From assembly GCA_009767595.1 (NCBI GenBank), contig VSDK01004343.1, positions 302,449 through 366,448 on the forward strand: a stretch of DNA of 64,000 bases, given 5' to 3'. A model generated the notes under the pieces. The model was not told the origin of the DNA. It searched no databases and worked only from the letters and a program-made list of their open reading frames with translations. Numbering within the stretch: the first letter of the stretch is position 1; the number at the start of each line of letters is the position of its first letter. The position numbers and the translations under genes are program-made. This stretch comes from Symbiodinium kawagutii (lineage: Eukaryota; Sar; Dinophyceae; Suessiales; Symbiodiniaceae). Positions 21,179-36,100 of the stretch are shown one piece after another.

Positions 21179-24100
21179 AAGTTCATCAACATCAATGACC
21201 ATCAAGAACCTTCATTTCTCTTGCAATTTGCCACCATCATCCCAGTGTTTTGAACGGCGATCCTCCGCTCTTTGAGTCAGTGCAAAATACATATGATAAA
21301 GTTCGGGACGGATGGTTGGGGCTATCCATGGCTATAGATAGATAGCTCAGTAGATAGATAGATAGATAAGTAGATGGGTGGATAGATAAAGCTACTGTGG
21401 GTATACTAGTGACACAGACTGGAGATAGCTCATACCAGCAACAACCAACAAAACCAACTATTGATACAAGGCAAATATGTTTCACTTTCTACGGTAATCA
21501 ATAGTTGCCCAACTTTGGTATCAATAACCAACTATGGCTGTTGATTCAAGGTGACATTTCTAGTTGCTTATCAGTTGTGGCCTTAGTTGGTTATTGATAC
21601 CATAGGATGGTTGCTATATCGTTATCTATTTGGGCTCAGTTACACAAACTATTTCTACTAGAATCGAGTGCAAGTGAGCCCATCCTGCGGACGCCGCACC
21701 ACTCGGTCCAAGGCACCATAGAAGGCTCCGTCACCGGGGTTCAAGGACCACTCTCGGCCCGACTGATCCAAGGCTGCCTTGGGTCCAAGGGTATCGCTGG
21801 TGGCGACCACTGACCACACAAATTACAACTAGTTCACCTACTCCACCCAGCTGGCCCCCTTCTGACCAGCATGATCCGAACCACAGAGGCAGGTCGCCCG
21901 GACCTGGTTTTTGATGTGAAAAGAAAGTAGGAGACAGTCTCAACTGGCACGTTCACCCGCCAACTCATCCCGTTGATTGTTTACGCCTTGCCCTAATGTT
22001 AGCTTGTTGATCTCAGCCTTGCGTTCATAGTTCACCACACCGCCACATCGTTTTCGATACACTACATGCAAAGAAGATTGTTCTGATGACACAGTTGCGA
22101 CAGCAGTTGTGGGAAATTCGATCATTTATCATTCGGATATTTGACACCACGCATAGCTAACTATTGATCTGATCATAATCAGCTATCACTAGACATTCAT
22201 CATCATCACCATTTCCAAACAATGATACTTGATTCTGACAACAATCACGAAGCATGATAATGAAGTAATCATCACTACTTTACAATCATCATGAACGCCA
22301 TCAGGCATCATGGCCAGAACCAGTATAATTTTCACCAAGCATCACCATTCAATATATCACTATTTTCATCTATATCTCATGGCAGCATCCATTTCCGCTC
22401 ACGTTAATGGTAGGTCCATAAACCACCAACAGTTAAATCATAAGTAGCTGATGCTTTCCCATTGGCGGGGCTTGATTGAATCTCCCACAAACCATCATTA
22501 TTAATCATGATGGAACACTACATTCCCTATTTTTGCTGGTCATTATTAACAATTCTTAATCATGCTTATGTAATCACTCTTAGTTATCATTAATCCTTAT
22601 TAATCATGATTAATCCCTATTTTTGTTGGTTACCAACTAGTTCTTACTGATCCATTAGCAGCTCTCCAAGCTTCTCCAAGCTTCTCCAGCCGGCTTCCCC
22701 CGGGTGCTCCCAGCCCGCCTTGAGCTGCACTTCTGCGTTGTCCCAAATCTCTTTGGACCCCAAGGCCTGGAACGGTGAACACCAGCCGCCCAGGCCTTGG
22801 TGCTTTCTGAGAATAGTGGGACCCCAAAATAACGACCGCTGTATTGCTTATAAGTGGCATATCAATGGCTTATAGAAATGGATTATAGATGGCTTATAGA
22901 AATGGCTTTTAGATAGTGAATAGTGGATGATTTGGGGGTATGGCTTGAGAAACCACCAGTTAGATGTGGTAACGAATTTTGATGCGACGCTTTGACTGTA
23001 GCCACGCCTTCCTTGCGGGCTTCCAACTTTGGGAAACTGCTGGAGATTCAGTGCTTGGAAATCATCAGCCGTCGATTTCTTTGGAGGACAGGCATAGTTT
23101 CACAGGCGAAAGACCCAGCTCCGTCCCTTTATAGAACTTGTGAAAAAGAGTTCACTCCAGAGTGTTTGGTCATTGTTCACCACAGGCCGGGCAGTACGCT
23201 GATGTGCCAATGAAACAACCTTTGATTATTTGATGTACTCACAGGCTTGCCCGCTTGACTGGTTAGGATATCTTCACCAATGTTTGGTGAGCTGACCCTT
23301 AAGAGCCAGGTGTTCTCAAACGACGAGTTGTTGATCCAAATCACGAGTTGGGCAAACATGTTGAGTCGACAAAATCCCGCACGGCACTGCCACACATGAC
23401 ATATGAATGACTGTTTACTGCCAAAAACTGCCTACAGAGATCAATATTCATGATACTGATGAAGTACATGTTGTTGAGTTGAGTATATTGCCAATCATTG
23501 GCAAAAAACTCAATAAGATAGAACATGATTCGGTAGCATATCAGCCAATAAACTCTTTTCACTGGTGCCTTGAAATGCTCTGCAGGTAGAGTTTTTCCAT
23601 AATGTACATCTAGTAGTATTCAAATCCTAAAAAAGGATAACTACCACAGTTTAAAGTGAAGTACTTATAAAGGATAGCTACTACAGCAATCACTTACAAA
23701 GGCTAATCATGTAACCGTGTAAATCAACTTCCTTTATAGGGTAGCATAGTCATGTAAGCGTGCAGACCCGTAAACACCATTCACTCCACTATCAGCTTGC
23801 AGGAATGCACCTTCTTGGGCCTTGTAGACAGGGCATAGCTGGCCTCCACAGAAGGCTGCATGCTGAAGTGACTCTTGAGTTTCAGCATCTGGGACAACAC
23901 ATGCTACTATAATGCAGCTACATGGATAGTTGTAGCAGGTGGTAAATTATGTCTATTTTGGTTACTCTGACCAAAGGAGATGATAACCAATCATAGTAGG
24001 GAATATGATTGGTTGTCAATCTAAGTGATCTAATGGATGCGTTTCACACTTTCCTACTATGCATGCACACCTGTGGCCGAAAATCAAAGCACTGTCATAG

Positions 24101-27100
24101 CAGGAGGCACTTGTCACCAGCAAATCCAAAACATCGACTGCGTGGTCGTTATCTACATGGTGTTCGTATCCAGAAATCCAACGAGATGCAAACTTCTGGA
24201 AGATCCACCTAAGGGGAATCTCCCCAAAGCCACCAAAGACTTTGTAGATAAAAACGCCAATCTCTCGTGGATCTCCCAAGCACCATGGCATAAAAGGAAG
24301 GCAGGGCCTTGAAACCAAAGATTTTGTAGACAAAGTCCAGGAAGTCCAAGGCACCTGGTGAAAGTCGAGCACCTTTACCACCCGGCCCCCGATGCTGTGG
24401 AGGATCAAACTGCTTTTCGGGCTGATAAGATTGGACCATGAGCAACAGACTTTGCTCAAAATCCCTTCAAGTTCATACGAGCTTCCCTAACTACAAACAA
24501 GTCCCAGGCACAAGAGGTGCAAAATCCGATTTCCACACTGCTCTGGGATATCTTGTACGTTCAGCTGCTCGAAAATCATTGGGTTGACATCCCAAGAAAG
24601 ACTAGTTCATTCGAACTGGTCTACTGCTAGAAGGCTCTTGCTCTTGGGTTTTGATGCTGTAATGAGAAAGGTACATCATCAACCATCTTCATCCAATGAT
24701 TCATCCAGTGGCTTCCAACGTCTCACAAAACCGTATGACACATATCACTTCTACACCTTGAGTTCCAAGAATCTGCTTGATGAATACCATGAATACATGA
24801 ACACCTTGGAGGTCCATAGTCTTATCGTGACTGTCCACATGGTGGTTTCCCCAAATAGGGGACCCTTAAAAATGGTTAGTTTATTACTGATAATTGATAA
24901 TGCCTAATAATGGATGATTTGGGGGTACCAGTATTTTGAGAAACCACCACATCTGTCTACTGACCCAAGGTGCTTCAGCAGCTGATCGTCGCGCTCGGCA
25001 GCCCCACTGGCCACTTCCGACTTGATCTGGTCTGGTCGACAAAAGATATGTGCATCCTCAGTCCCCCAGAGAATCCATCTCTCAAGGGGGAAGCAAAAAC
25101 GGAATGAGATCCAGGTGGCTTAATCATTAAATCCTCAAGGATATAAAGAAAGTCACAAAAGGTCAATTGTTTGCAAAGAATCAAGTCTGGATCAAGCTTC
25201 AAAGCACCCTCTGGGGGAAGTTTCACCAATTTGCGATTTGAACGATTCCCCTTTACACCCTCCGCGACTGCCACTCTCCTTGCATTGTGATGCCAAATGG
25301 GTGGCTATTTCCGGTGTTTGAAATGCATCTGCAATTACCCATGATGTTTGGAAGCTGTGCAGTTTCTGCTTTGCGAGCTTGTACCACAACAACATTTGCT
25401 TTACTGCTACGCCAACCTCATTCCCAAACAGAATAGACTAAAAATGGTTACGATGATCCGACTATAAATCTATTGGTATTAAATATCAATGGACACAAAT
25501 TACCTATTGTCAACAAGTTGGCTATTAATATTGATATAACATCTGTTGGTGGCAAATTGCCGACAGTTTTATCATATAGAGGGTACCTTGCTAACATGGT
25601 TTGTTGTTACCGGTTGGTTGCAAACGAGGCCACAATCCAGAACGATGAATAGCCATGATGAACCACCACCAACCAAGGGTCTTCACTTCCCAAGAGTCCC
25701 AAGAGTAAGTACAAGGGTTGAGCATGGACAATCATTACTATAACCCGCAACCCTTATTACCGATGAGTAGCCATCATCTACAACTCGCGAACACTATTGA
25801 ACATCACTAAAACCACAAATTCATGAACATAAACTACTATAACAATAAATAATTCTTTGATATCTATTTCACCTCCACTGAGCCATTCAACTTCCATGAG
25901 TTCACCTCCACCCGTCGCATCTTTCACCATGCGACATCTTGTTGGAAGCGACGCACACGCGTGAGACCCGTCAGGGCGCCGGAGGCCTGGCGCTGTGGGA
26001 AGAATCATGAGGTTCCGTGTGTCATTCACCAATATCGTTTAATGAAACCACCATGTGTTAATATAAACTAGCTAGTGGATTCATTAAACGATATTGGTTA
26101 ATATAAACTAGCTAGTATGTGTTAATATAAACTAGCTAGTTTATAGCTAGTAGTTGGTTAATACAAACTAATACTGAGTAGCTGGTGGACTAGCTGGTTG
26201 ATGGTAGATAAAAACTATAATATGTTTTGATGGTTCAATAATGGTGGTTGATAGATAATCAGGCAATATGGTTGATAATGGTTTTAATATGGTTGATAGT
26301 GGTTCATCATAGCCTAATCAGGTTCTTTAGATCAGGTTCTTTAGATATGTTGTTTAGATATGTAAGAAACCTACTAATGCTTAATAATAGGGATCATAAG
26401 CAAATAACCAACCAGTAACCAATATGGTGGTTTCTCAAGCCATATGGGACCCCAAATTCATGGTTGGTTTAATGCTACAGATGGCTATTAAACTAGATGA
26501 TAAGTGGGTATGACTTGAGAAACCGCCATATGTTTGATGAATAACAATGGTTTCATGATGACTCAAAATTGTCATGTAACGATGGTTGGCTTAGTCAATT
26601 ACAATGACGAGAGGTTAATTCATCATGGTTGGTAATGATTGATGGCTAAACTTGGGCAATGGTAATGGTGGTTCATGAAGGTTGATGGTGGTTCATGACA
26701 GCATAGTGCTGATTGTGGAAAACACATGAAAACACAACATTTGGCAATATCGTAATCGTAGTGAACGATGATATTTGTGAGGATAATGTCAAATGATGAT
26801 CAATGGTGGTTTCATAATTGATGGTTGATTATATATTCGATCGCAATCAACCAATGGGCGATGCACAATCAATGTACAGCTTATGTAGCCCTATTTAATA
26901 ATGGTTTATGGTGGCCCACTGTGATCAATGGCGAATTAAGGGGTCAACGCTCGATGCTTGATATGTGGTCAATGGCAATGCTAATATTTTCAGTTTATAG
27001 TCATGAATCATGAATGCTCGTTCATTACATGGGTGATATGTGCTAAAGTTACAATTGAAACCACTATTGAGTTAAGAGTGATTAGACCAAACATTTGATA

Positions 27101-30100
27101 TTATAGTTATGGTGTATATTAGGTGACCGCACTGATAATTGTTGGTACTGGAGACTCATGGGCATTATACCAATGCCAGTGCCATAATCTCCATTACCGG
27201 GGCTCATCATAACCTATAGCGACTAATGTGCAACAGAGACAAGTGAAAAGTGGGTGAAAGTTACGACGCTTACCCAAGCGGGTGGCTGCTCCAGGAACGA
27301 TCATAACTGGATGAATGCCACTGTTTGAAACAAACCAACAAACATGTGTAGATCAAACGACCCAACAAAGCCGCAAACAAGTGGATACCCAACAGTTCAA
27401 CATGGATTCCAAAGATGGCGAACATTGTGGATCTGGTTTTGATGGGGTTGCTGCACTATCTGAAAACGAACCCATGAACGATCGCGCTAGGCCTGGTCCA
27501 TCATTTCACCTTGGGCTCGTTGCAGCCCTGACATCATGAAGCCTTCATCATCAGTCGTTGACCACTATCAATCATCAGCAACCACCAGTAACGACAACCT
27601 GTCATCATATCCATCATGCATCGTCACAAAACCGTTGAATGACGCTCCAGTTGAGCAAACCAATCGCTATGAACGGTGAATGACAACCATGAGCTCTCCG
27701 GTTTCAGCTTGGCTCGCCTCGTTTCGGTGCAATACACCGAAGTCGGCATAGCGCAAGGGAAGCTCCTGCGATACATTGGAGGCTGGTGGATCATTAGAGG
27801 TAAGGTGGTTGATGACTGATGGCAAACAATGAAAATGGATCTACCCTCAGGGAAACTAAGCTGGAAGTTCAAGATGGTTATTTTTACGTTGATCATTTTC
27901 TATATGACAATTTACTATCAAAGGTGGATGTTCCACGCAACCAGGTTAGTTTACCAGAGTGTAACAACTGCAAAAAGCGTTCTGATAGTTGATCATGATG
28001 ATGATAGTGATGATGATGACGATCATGCTGCTGCTGAGGATAATCCAAGCATGTCCAAGCAACATAGAAGACCAGGTCCGTCAGCGAGCCCCTACAACAC
28101 CCAACAAATTGCTGGGTTTTCGTCAATGCTCAGAATGGCAAGTTAGGTTCTCATCTTGTTGCATTGCTGCAACAAATAACCTTCTGAGGTCTTGTTAGCA
28201 TTGCTCCTCTAGACTGTATAGAGAATCTTTAATTGAAGGATAGTTCTGAAGTAACTTAGACCTCAATTTCAGCATTCTTCCAGTTTCAGTAGTTCCTATT
28301 TCAATCCTCCCAAGGCGAGATGCCAACAACACAAACCACGGTTGTTTGACGTTCACGAGACGCGTTCACTCCACCTGAAGCAGCCTGAACAAAACCTGAA
28401 TCCGCACTGAATCCGGAGCCATCACCAGCCACAAAGGTGGCCATTTGCAGCTGCTCCACCCGACTTAGGACCTTGTAACTGCGGACGCGCGCATCGAACA
28501 TCACGAAGTGCCCAGGACAGTTCATGGGTTTCAGCATCCACCTGACAGCTGTGGAGTGGGGACACCCCACATGGCAGGCAACTGAAACCGCAGAGATGAC
28601 TGGTGAACTTCATGTCTTACTTTTATCCCCTGCGCATTCCTGGGCTCTATGAGGGTGTAGCCATGGCAATAAGGATACACGATTCATGGACAAATTAATG
28701 ACATCGACACATATATCGAATGCTTAAGTCGGCTAGACGCTTATGGCATGCTGCTCAAGCAGCAGCCACTGCAGCATCCACTGCTCGAACAACAACTACC
28801 TGGGATGCAAGCTGATTTTTGAATCACATACATCTCTTCATAAAAGTCAGCAACTGACTAAATGTATCTCTAAAGCTCTAAAGCAATTCTTTCAAGAACT
28901 GAAGATCTCGAAGATACAAGTCGCCTGTATTGGAAAGCCAAAGGCATGATGTCAGGAGCAAAAAACAAGGTGAACATCAAAAACAAGGGTCATGTTGGCA
29001 GTGAAAGCATCATGGGCAACAAGAAGGGCTGGGAGACCCGACTCCTGTTTCTCCACATCCAAGCTGTACATGTCGTCCTGAACATGGCCCATGTGCCATC
29101 ACTGATTGGTTTTCTGATCAGGCTGGGAGTTTGGTCATCCTCCAGACTGGTGAGAGCATAGTATCCCAGCTCACAGCTCCACAACTTGCATCGCTGGCCC
29201 AATCAACAAACCACAACAAACCACATCTCAGCTGTCACGATATGTCCCGATACGTCACCGTGTCTCGTCCCGTGGTCCTTGTAGTTTTGGTAGTGCCCCG
29301 ACTGCAAGAAGAGACGCGAGTCGTACATGTTGGGCGTCACCACTTCCTGGAACAAAGGAAGCGCATCAGTAGGCACAACTTCTTTGGAGCCCACATTTCA
29401 TTACAGCAAGTGTCCCTGGCCATTTGACCATACCATACCTTGATACCAGTTGATTTCATTTGACATGACTGGATATTCACCCGCGCCATCACAACTGTCA
29501 ACTTCGCCCTGCAGCCCCCTTTGCCACGGAAAACATAGCTGACGCAGTCCAGCACTTCGTTGCTACATCCAACATAAGCAACCAACAACAACCAACAATT
29601 TATACGCAAAGCAGGTACCAAGGAACGACCAATCCAACAACATCCGACAGCTACCAGTAAGTATCCACACCAATCAACCCCGGAACTCTCTTTCTCGCCT
29701 GAAAGCCACGAAGCCGATATTCGCTGCGCATGAAATCGATGAGTTTGTTGTAGACCCTGAGCGGAGCAGCCAGGTTGCTAGGAGATAACATGAACAATAT
29801 GAACAGGTCCCGTGCAATCAGCCATGGTCAGTTTTCATGAGTGGGATGCATGGACTCACCCTTCAAACAAACATGCCAAAAATGAGCGGTTTGAGGTGGC
29901 CACTAATTCCGTCAACTTGTATATGTAGGGGACTGCTAATTCTCACCCACGATTGGCCGTGATACTCGTTGTGTGCATCAGCAATCCTAACTTCTTGATG
30001 GTCCACAAATTTGACTCTGCCAAATGATGCTCACCATCCGTAAACAAACCTTCAGGTCGATGTTTTAAACACATATGGGCCGCACTTTTTTATGCTAAAA

Positions 30101-33100
30101 GTGTATTCCAGGTTCATATGCATACGCAAATGGTGGTTTCTCAAAATAGGGGACCCCCCAAATCATCCAATACAAATCATTTAAAGTAGTTAACCAACCA
30201 TGTTTAGGGGTTCCCTATTCTAAGAAACCCCCAAATATGTTTGTCTTACTGAGACCTTTACCTGGCCATGACCCCCGAAAAATTCACCGCCGGCCTCGTC
30301 CCCAGGGGAAACCAGAAGCAGCAGCCCGGAGACATCACTGGATGGAACCTCAGCAATGTGTTGGAGCCCCAGGAAACCCTGATGGTTGGGTATTGGGGGT
30401 GTCCCACCAAGGTTCATCCATGTAGTGGTTTCTCAAAACAGGGGTGTCCTCAAATCCTGTTCTTTAAATCATGTCTAGTAATAAACCATCCATTTTGGGG
30501 GTTCCCTATTTGGAGAAACCACCATTTTGGGGCTTGGGGTAGAAGAATTGATGTACATATTCATAAGCCAACTGCTCACTTTCGTGCCCTGTGGAATGAT
30601 GAGGGTGCAAATTCACAGAGCGCCACAAGAACATTGCACCTCAGTGCACTGGCTCTCCACTGGAGTATCCCAATATCCACCGTTGCTTCTGCTAGAAGAA
30701 CCACCATTTTTGGGGTCAAATCATCGGTGGCACCTGTCATCTTTGCCTCCACTGAGTGCAGGACATCATGAGTTCCTGTTGTTTGCCAATGTTCCTGCGC
30801 GCCGTCGATGTCTTCCCGTCTCTGAATCACTAACTATTCGAGTTCTGTCGGATCTGCAAACTTAAGAGCCTGTCCAGGTGTAGCCCCCAAGAACAGTGTT
30901 TTCCCACTCTGAAAATGATCAACGAGCAAGTGCACCAAGAAAGGTCAACCACGTTCCCAATCCATTGGTCCATTTCTTGGGGCCCCATGACTACACAAAT
31001 CGCCATCGCACGTCCCTGTCCTGTGGTCTCGCTTCGCAGCCTCTTCCTGGAACTTCTTGTACTCCTGGCGTAATACTTCTGACTGGTGACGAATGTCTGG
31101 CAATCCTTGTGGCCCTCTTGGGTAAACATTGCAACAAGTTCAACAAGGTAAACATTGCAACAACACCTGGGGATGGAAAAACGAGACGGTGTCTGTCAGT
31201 TCGCCAGGGACCGGGATGAGCGTTGCTGATTCGCTTATCTTCGGGGATTGAGGTAGGCCTTCAACATGAGCCATTTCTTCGTGTACACCCCTGTGGAAGC
31301 TACAAGCCCTTGTTGAAGCTGGTGATTCTCTGTCAAACCCATGGAACACCCAGGAAAAACCAAGGAACGCTAAGGACCACGAAGTGTCACTCAACCAATC
31401 ATCTACGTTCTTCGTAGGTGCTCAACTACCCCACCATTGCGTTACCCGAGCAGACTGCCTTCAGCAGCTTGTCGTTAGGGAAGGCAATGCCATAGAGGCG
31501 CTGCAAAGAGTCCAAATTCTGATCTCCCAACCTGAGAAACACGACCTGTCGAATGAGATGCTACTGAAAATTCTGGTGAGAAAAACCAGGAATGAGAAGT
31601 TAAGTGGATTATCATCTGCTTGGATTATTCCACTTACGCCGGTATGATAAACCACTTAGGAACTGCGATGCTCGGTAAGGGTCTGTAGAATGATAGCTAC
31701 AACATGCTTGCCATGCTGGTCTCCACTTGAGAGGTCAAGGCACCAATACGCCGCAGAGTTCTTCGTCACCATAAAGGCCTGGACTGGAAAAACCAGTTGC
31801 GCTTAGGGGCTGAGATGCTGATGGCCGTTGGGTAGGAAGGGCACCGGTCCCGTCATTGGGATGCCTTAATGTTGATGGGTGCTGCTAGGAACAACTTGCT
31901 CATGCTTGCTCTACATATAGGGGTAGTCTGAGTGACACATGCACGCTGCGTCAGAACAGCTTGCTAGATGGCAAAACTGAATATCACAACGAACTCGTGA
32001 GCTGCAGTCCGTGCACCTAATGCCCTGTAGTGAGGCTTTGGCACAGGAAGGCATGTGAGCAAGTGGAAATGCAATGCCATCAATGTCTGCAACATCCCGC
32101 CGTCAAAATTCTTTGCCAACTCCAGGATTTCAAACATCAGCATCCGAGCGGATGGCAAGCCACTTGGCATCCTTGTGAAACATGAAACCTGAAGAATCCT
32201 GAGAGATGGGTCCTCCAACCACATCCGATACACTTGCCATTTCTGCTAGGGTATGCTACATGGTGTGTGCCAACATCCACTTAGATCTCGCCAGCAACAG
32301 TGCTAGATCTTCCTTAGAGCACCATGATTTTGCACAAGCAGCGCAGCAGGCGGCCAATTTCATGCACAGTTTCCAACGATCTGCAAGTCTTCCAACCGTG
32401 GGAAAATGCAAAAAGTAATGCTGGCGGCCAAAACCGCACCGCTGAGTATTTTCAAGCGGATGCAGCAAATTGAGATGCTGCCAAACTCTCAACCGATTTG
32501 CTCCTACTTCATAGGAGCAGTGGCCAATGTCATGCAGCAAAGGGAGCTGATTGCAGCTATCAACGTGGCAAGCGCATCTGCCGGCAGTCGCAGCAGCTCT
32601 GCACTGTCAGTCTGCTTCAAGGAAGGGCTGCCAGCAAGGAGCACAAGGAGCACAAGCAGCAAAGCAAGCTGATGGTAGCTGTCTGGGAATTCCCCGCTTC
32701 ATCCGAATCACCAGTGCTGCTTGTTGTGGTGGTCGTGCTAATGGCCCGATCTTCAAAGCTGGCAGCAACTTGGAAATTTACCTGAGCAGCTGCAGGTTCC
32801 AGCCGCTAATCACGCATGCGGATTGGGTCTGATTGGCCACTGGGCTAGGGATACTTCTCCGCTCCCCCAGAAATCATCGACCACATGTTGTTTCGAATGA
32901 GGTCTCGTATAACGCGGTCATATGCATACATATATATGCAATAATTATGCAAAATTATGATCATACACTGCACCTAGCATGTAGAAAACCTATGCGCAAC
33001 TGCTGGCTACCCACCTGGTCATATCCAGATCCCACCGCCGTGAAGACCATAATCACATCGTTGGACTCTAGCAGTCGGCGACCATCACCGCCGCCAGCCA

Positions 33101-36100
33101 GTTCACAGGTGAACGACACCTGCCAAACAACCAGCGGATAGTTGGGGCTTCCCATGCGTTGTACTCTCTACCGGTTGAACTTTGACATCCGTATCTGACA
33201 GCAATATCTGACATGAATATCCTAGAAGGAACAAATTGATGTTTTTCATAGAAAAGACCACCGCGGGTGCACACCAGCTCACCACAGCTTTTTCTTTGGA
33301 GACATGCACTATATTCAACTCTGACGAGGAATTTTCAGACCCCTCCCGTCTACTAGCCCTTTAAAGTGGGCTACACCAAATGCTTGAAACCATCGTTGAG
33401 GTGGTAAGTTACTGGCGCCTGCTCATTGGAAGAGATGAGATTCGAGGAGCAGATCGGCACGGGCTGCGCTTCCTCATCGAAAATCTCATAGTCCCCGCTC
33501 CTTCGGAGAGCCGAACGATCATAAACTTCCACCAAACCAAAGTCAGTGCCGTCGCCCGCTGCCAAGGCGTTGCCATCACTCTCATCGTCACCATCACTAC
33601 CCCCTGGAGGGCAAGGGCTGGACAGGTGTAAAAAATCAATTGTTCTTGATGAACTTGATACTATATACTATAACTTCCAAACTGCTGAAAGGTTGCAACA
33701 TAGAAACGTTCAAAAGAAATCAAGGCAAGAGCTGCAAAATCGGACCAAGACCCCAAGCAGCCTATCTGGCATACAAATGTAAAGATTGCCTTGCGGTTTG
33801 ATTTGCGTGGTAGGTTCAAAGCGTCTTGAACCCTCCACTTAACCCTGTAATGGAAAGTGCAAAAGATGCCCTGGAAACCTGATTTGTACGGTATTTCCTA
33901 TGAATTAATTAAGCTTTACTTCGCAAATACTTCCTCGAGATGTATTGCGTGCTCTGTTTTCCATGAATTTCCTCCACCATCCATTTCACCTTGCTTTCAA
34001 ACACCAAGCAAACGATCAACATGCGACTTTGGGGTCTGATTTGCTCGATGTTTCATGTACGCATGTACATGTGCAAAGCGATTATTTGATGTGTTTCGAA
34101 CCTCCAGCATGCATTCTGCAGCATCCAAACCTCAAAGCCTCCAAGGTAAACCGTGCATTTTCTGGGACCAGCATGAGCGAACCATAAATCTTAGGAACAA
34201 CAGTTTTTGGGCGCCTCAAAATCTCGCAGCTCTTCGAATGAAAACCGTGTTCAGTTTTGGTCTTCAAATACATAAAATACTTTGCGCCTTAGCCTCCAAC
34301 TTGCCATGAAGGGTTTACGATGGTCTTCCGTTGCTTAAATCTGAACGTGTTTGATGTGTTTCTAGGGCATGCGGTAACCCCCTATGTAACTCTCGGCAAG
34401 ATGTGGAGCTGTCCAAAATACCTGCCCAAATGTGGCAGTTTATCTATTTTCTCTGGTGTGAAATACATGAACGCAGCTTCACACTGTCGTTTTCAGGCGG
34501 TGAAAAGTAAATTACGGGTGTCCCTATGCCCCCTATGCGCTGTGAGTAGATCACTGGAGGATCTGCACAGCACGCGTGCCAGCTCCACCATGAAGATTGC
34601 TTTGTGTTTCCCATCTCCCACCGGGACTTCCAACGTGACTCCCACCTGCCAACAAAGAAACTCTTCGATCATGACGGCTTTCCACTGCGCTCGCAGCTAC
34701 TTGTATGGTGATGTTCTCAGTCAACTCGCTGATGTTTTGCGAGGTGAGCTTTCGATATGTGGCATTGCCCGTGCTGTTCACCGTGGATGGAGCATCACCT
34801 TGCAGGTCACGGTAGTAGATATACGAGTAGTAGTTACAACGTTCCATGGAATCACCACAGCCGCGAGTGGACGTCACCCAATCCGTATTTCCAGGGGCCA
34901 TGTAGTCGGAATCCAGCAAGGCTGCTTCCATGGTCTGACCGCTGTTGTACTTCTCATAGTAGGCCTTCCGATTGATGCGACAACGGCCCTCAACAATCTG
35001 CCAGGCAACGCAAGGGTTCAGCTGATTACCTGAGGCAAAACTGGCTTTGTTCCCAGGCCAACAAAAATCATTTGCTCAAGAAAAAGCTGCAGAGAATTCA
35101 AACAATCTCAACACATGCCAAGATGCCCTCATCATCTGTCTCCACCACACCTCCCATCTGGGGGATCCAACTCAAGCTCCGACATTGTTCACAACAAGCC
35201 TCCGCATCTGCTATGGTGTTGTAAATGAGGGTCGAATGGCATCCACCATCTCCGTTGTCTGTGGGGTCGCAATCATGGTTGGGAAGTTCAGCCCCCATGG
35301 AATAGATCTCCCCCTTGGGCAGGTTGGTAGAGGTTTGCAGGTTCAAGCGCTTGAAGCCACCTTCCACAACACAACCTTAGAGAAAACGGGAAGATGGAGA
35401 AAGACTTCGACGCAGGAGCCGCAAATGGTTCAGGCGCGTTCAAACTGAACAATCCTGGCACCAAATTTGACTAATTCATTCATACTCCCATGAATATCAT
35501 CCAAGAATGAGAGAAGTTCAATTATCGGTGCTTTCACCAATAGTGTGCCCTTCAAAAATGGCAGTTTCCTTTGCATGCAAACAGGGGAATACTGGTAAAT
35601 CATAACGGTCTGTCCAAGGTCAGTCCAGAGCCCAGCAACGTCCGTGTGGAGGTTTGCAGCATCTGCGGCTCCTGCTGCATGACGATAGAAGAGACGTCCC
35701 GTACCGCAGCGGGTGTTTTGGTACTTCACTGACCTTGCACAAATGAATCCCAAGCATGGCGGGACTTTTGGCAAGCAACACTGTTGGTTCTAACCGCTCA
35801 ACCAAAGTAGGCAAGAAACAACTTCATGGATTCAATCTGTGATTGGTTGCAGATGTCCCTTTTTTGAAGAACACGCCGAAAAGATCCGAAGAACTCTTCA
35901 TCTCTTCCCTTCTCTTCCCTTAAGATATTGTCATTGGACTACCAGGAAAAGAATTGAAATTGGAATGGTCTCTGCTAGCAGCCTTGAAAAACAGTTCGAA
36001 TTTTTGGGCCCCGTCTGCCATGTCAAACAGGGACGAAACACATGACTTTTCAGTTGACAGTTTGAGCCTCCCAGAGGAGGAATCCATGTTGGCATAGATG

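Noticed and set aside
20848..21275. Open frames through the ATC repeat (poly-serine, poly-isoleucine, poly-methionine)
   Set aside because: Pure microsatellite; all three frames per strand are trivially open.
30268..30420. Plus-strand exon MTPEKFTAGLVPRGNQ
   Set aside because: The minus strand of the same bases is TARS exon 9 with class II motif 1 and joins both neighbours in frame.
30576..30830. Minus-strand frame KMVVLLAEATVDIGILQW as a TARS exon
   Set aside because: It lies between exons 8 and 9, which join directly in frame, and does not match the family.
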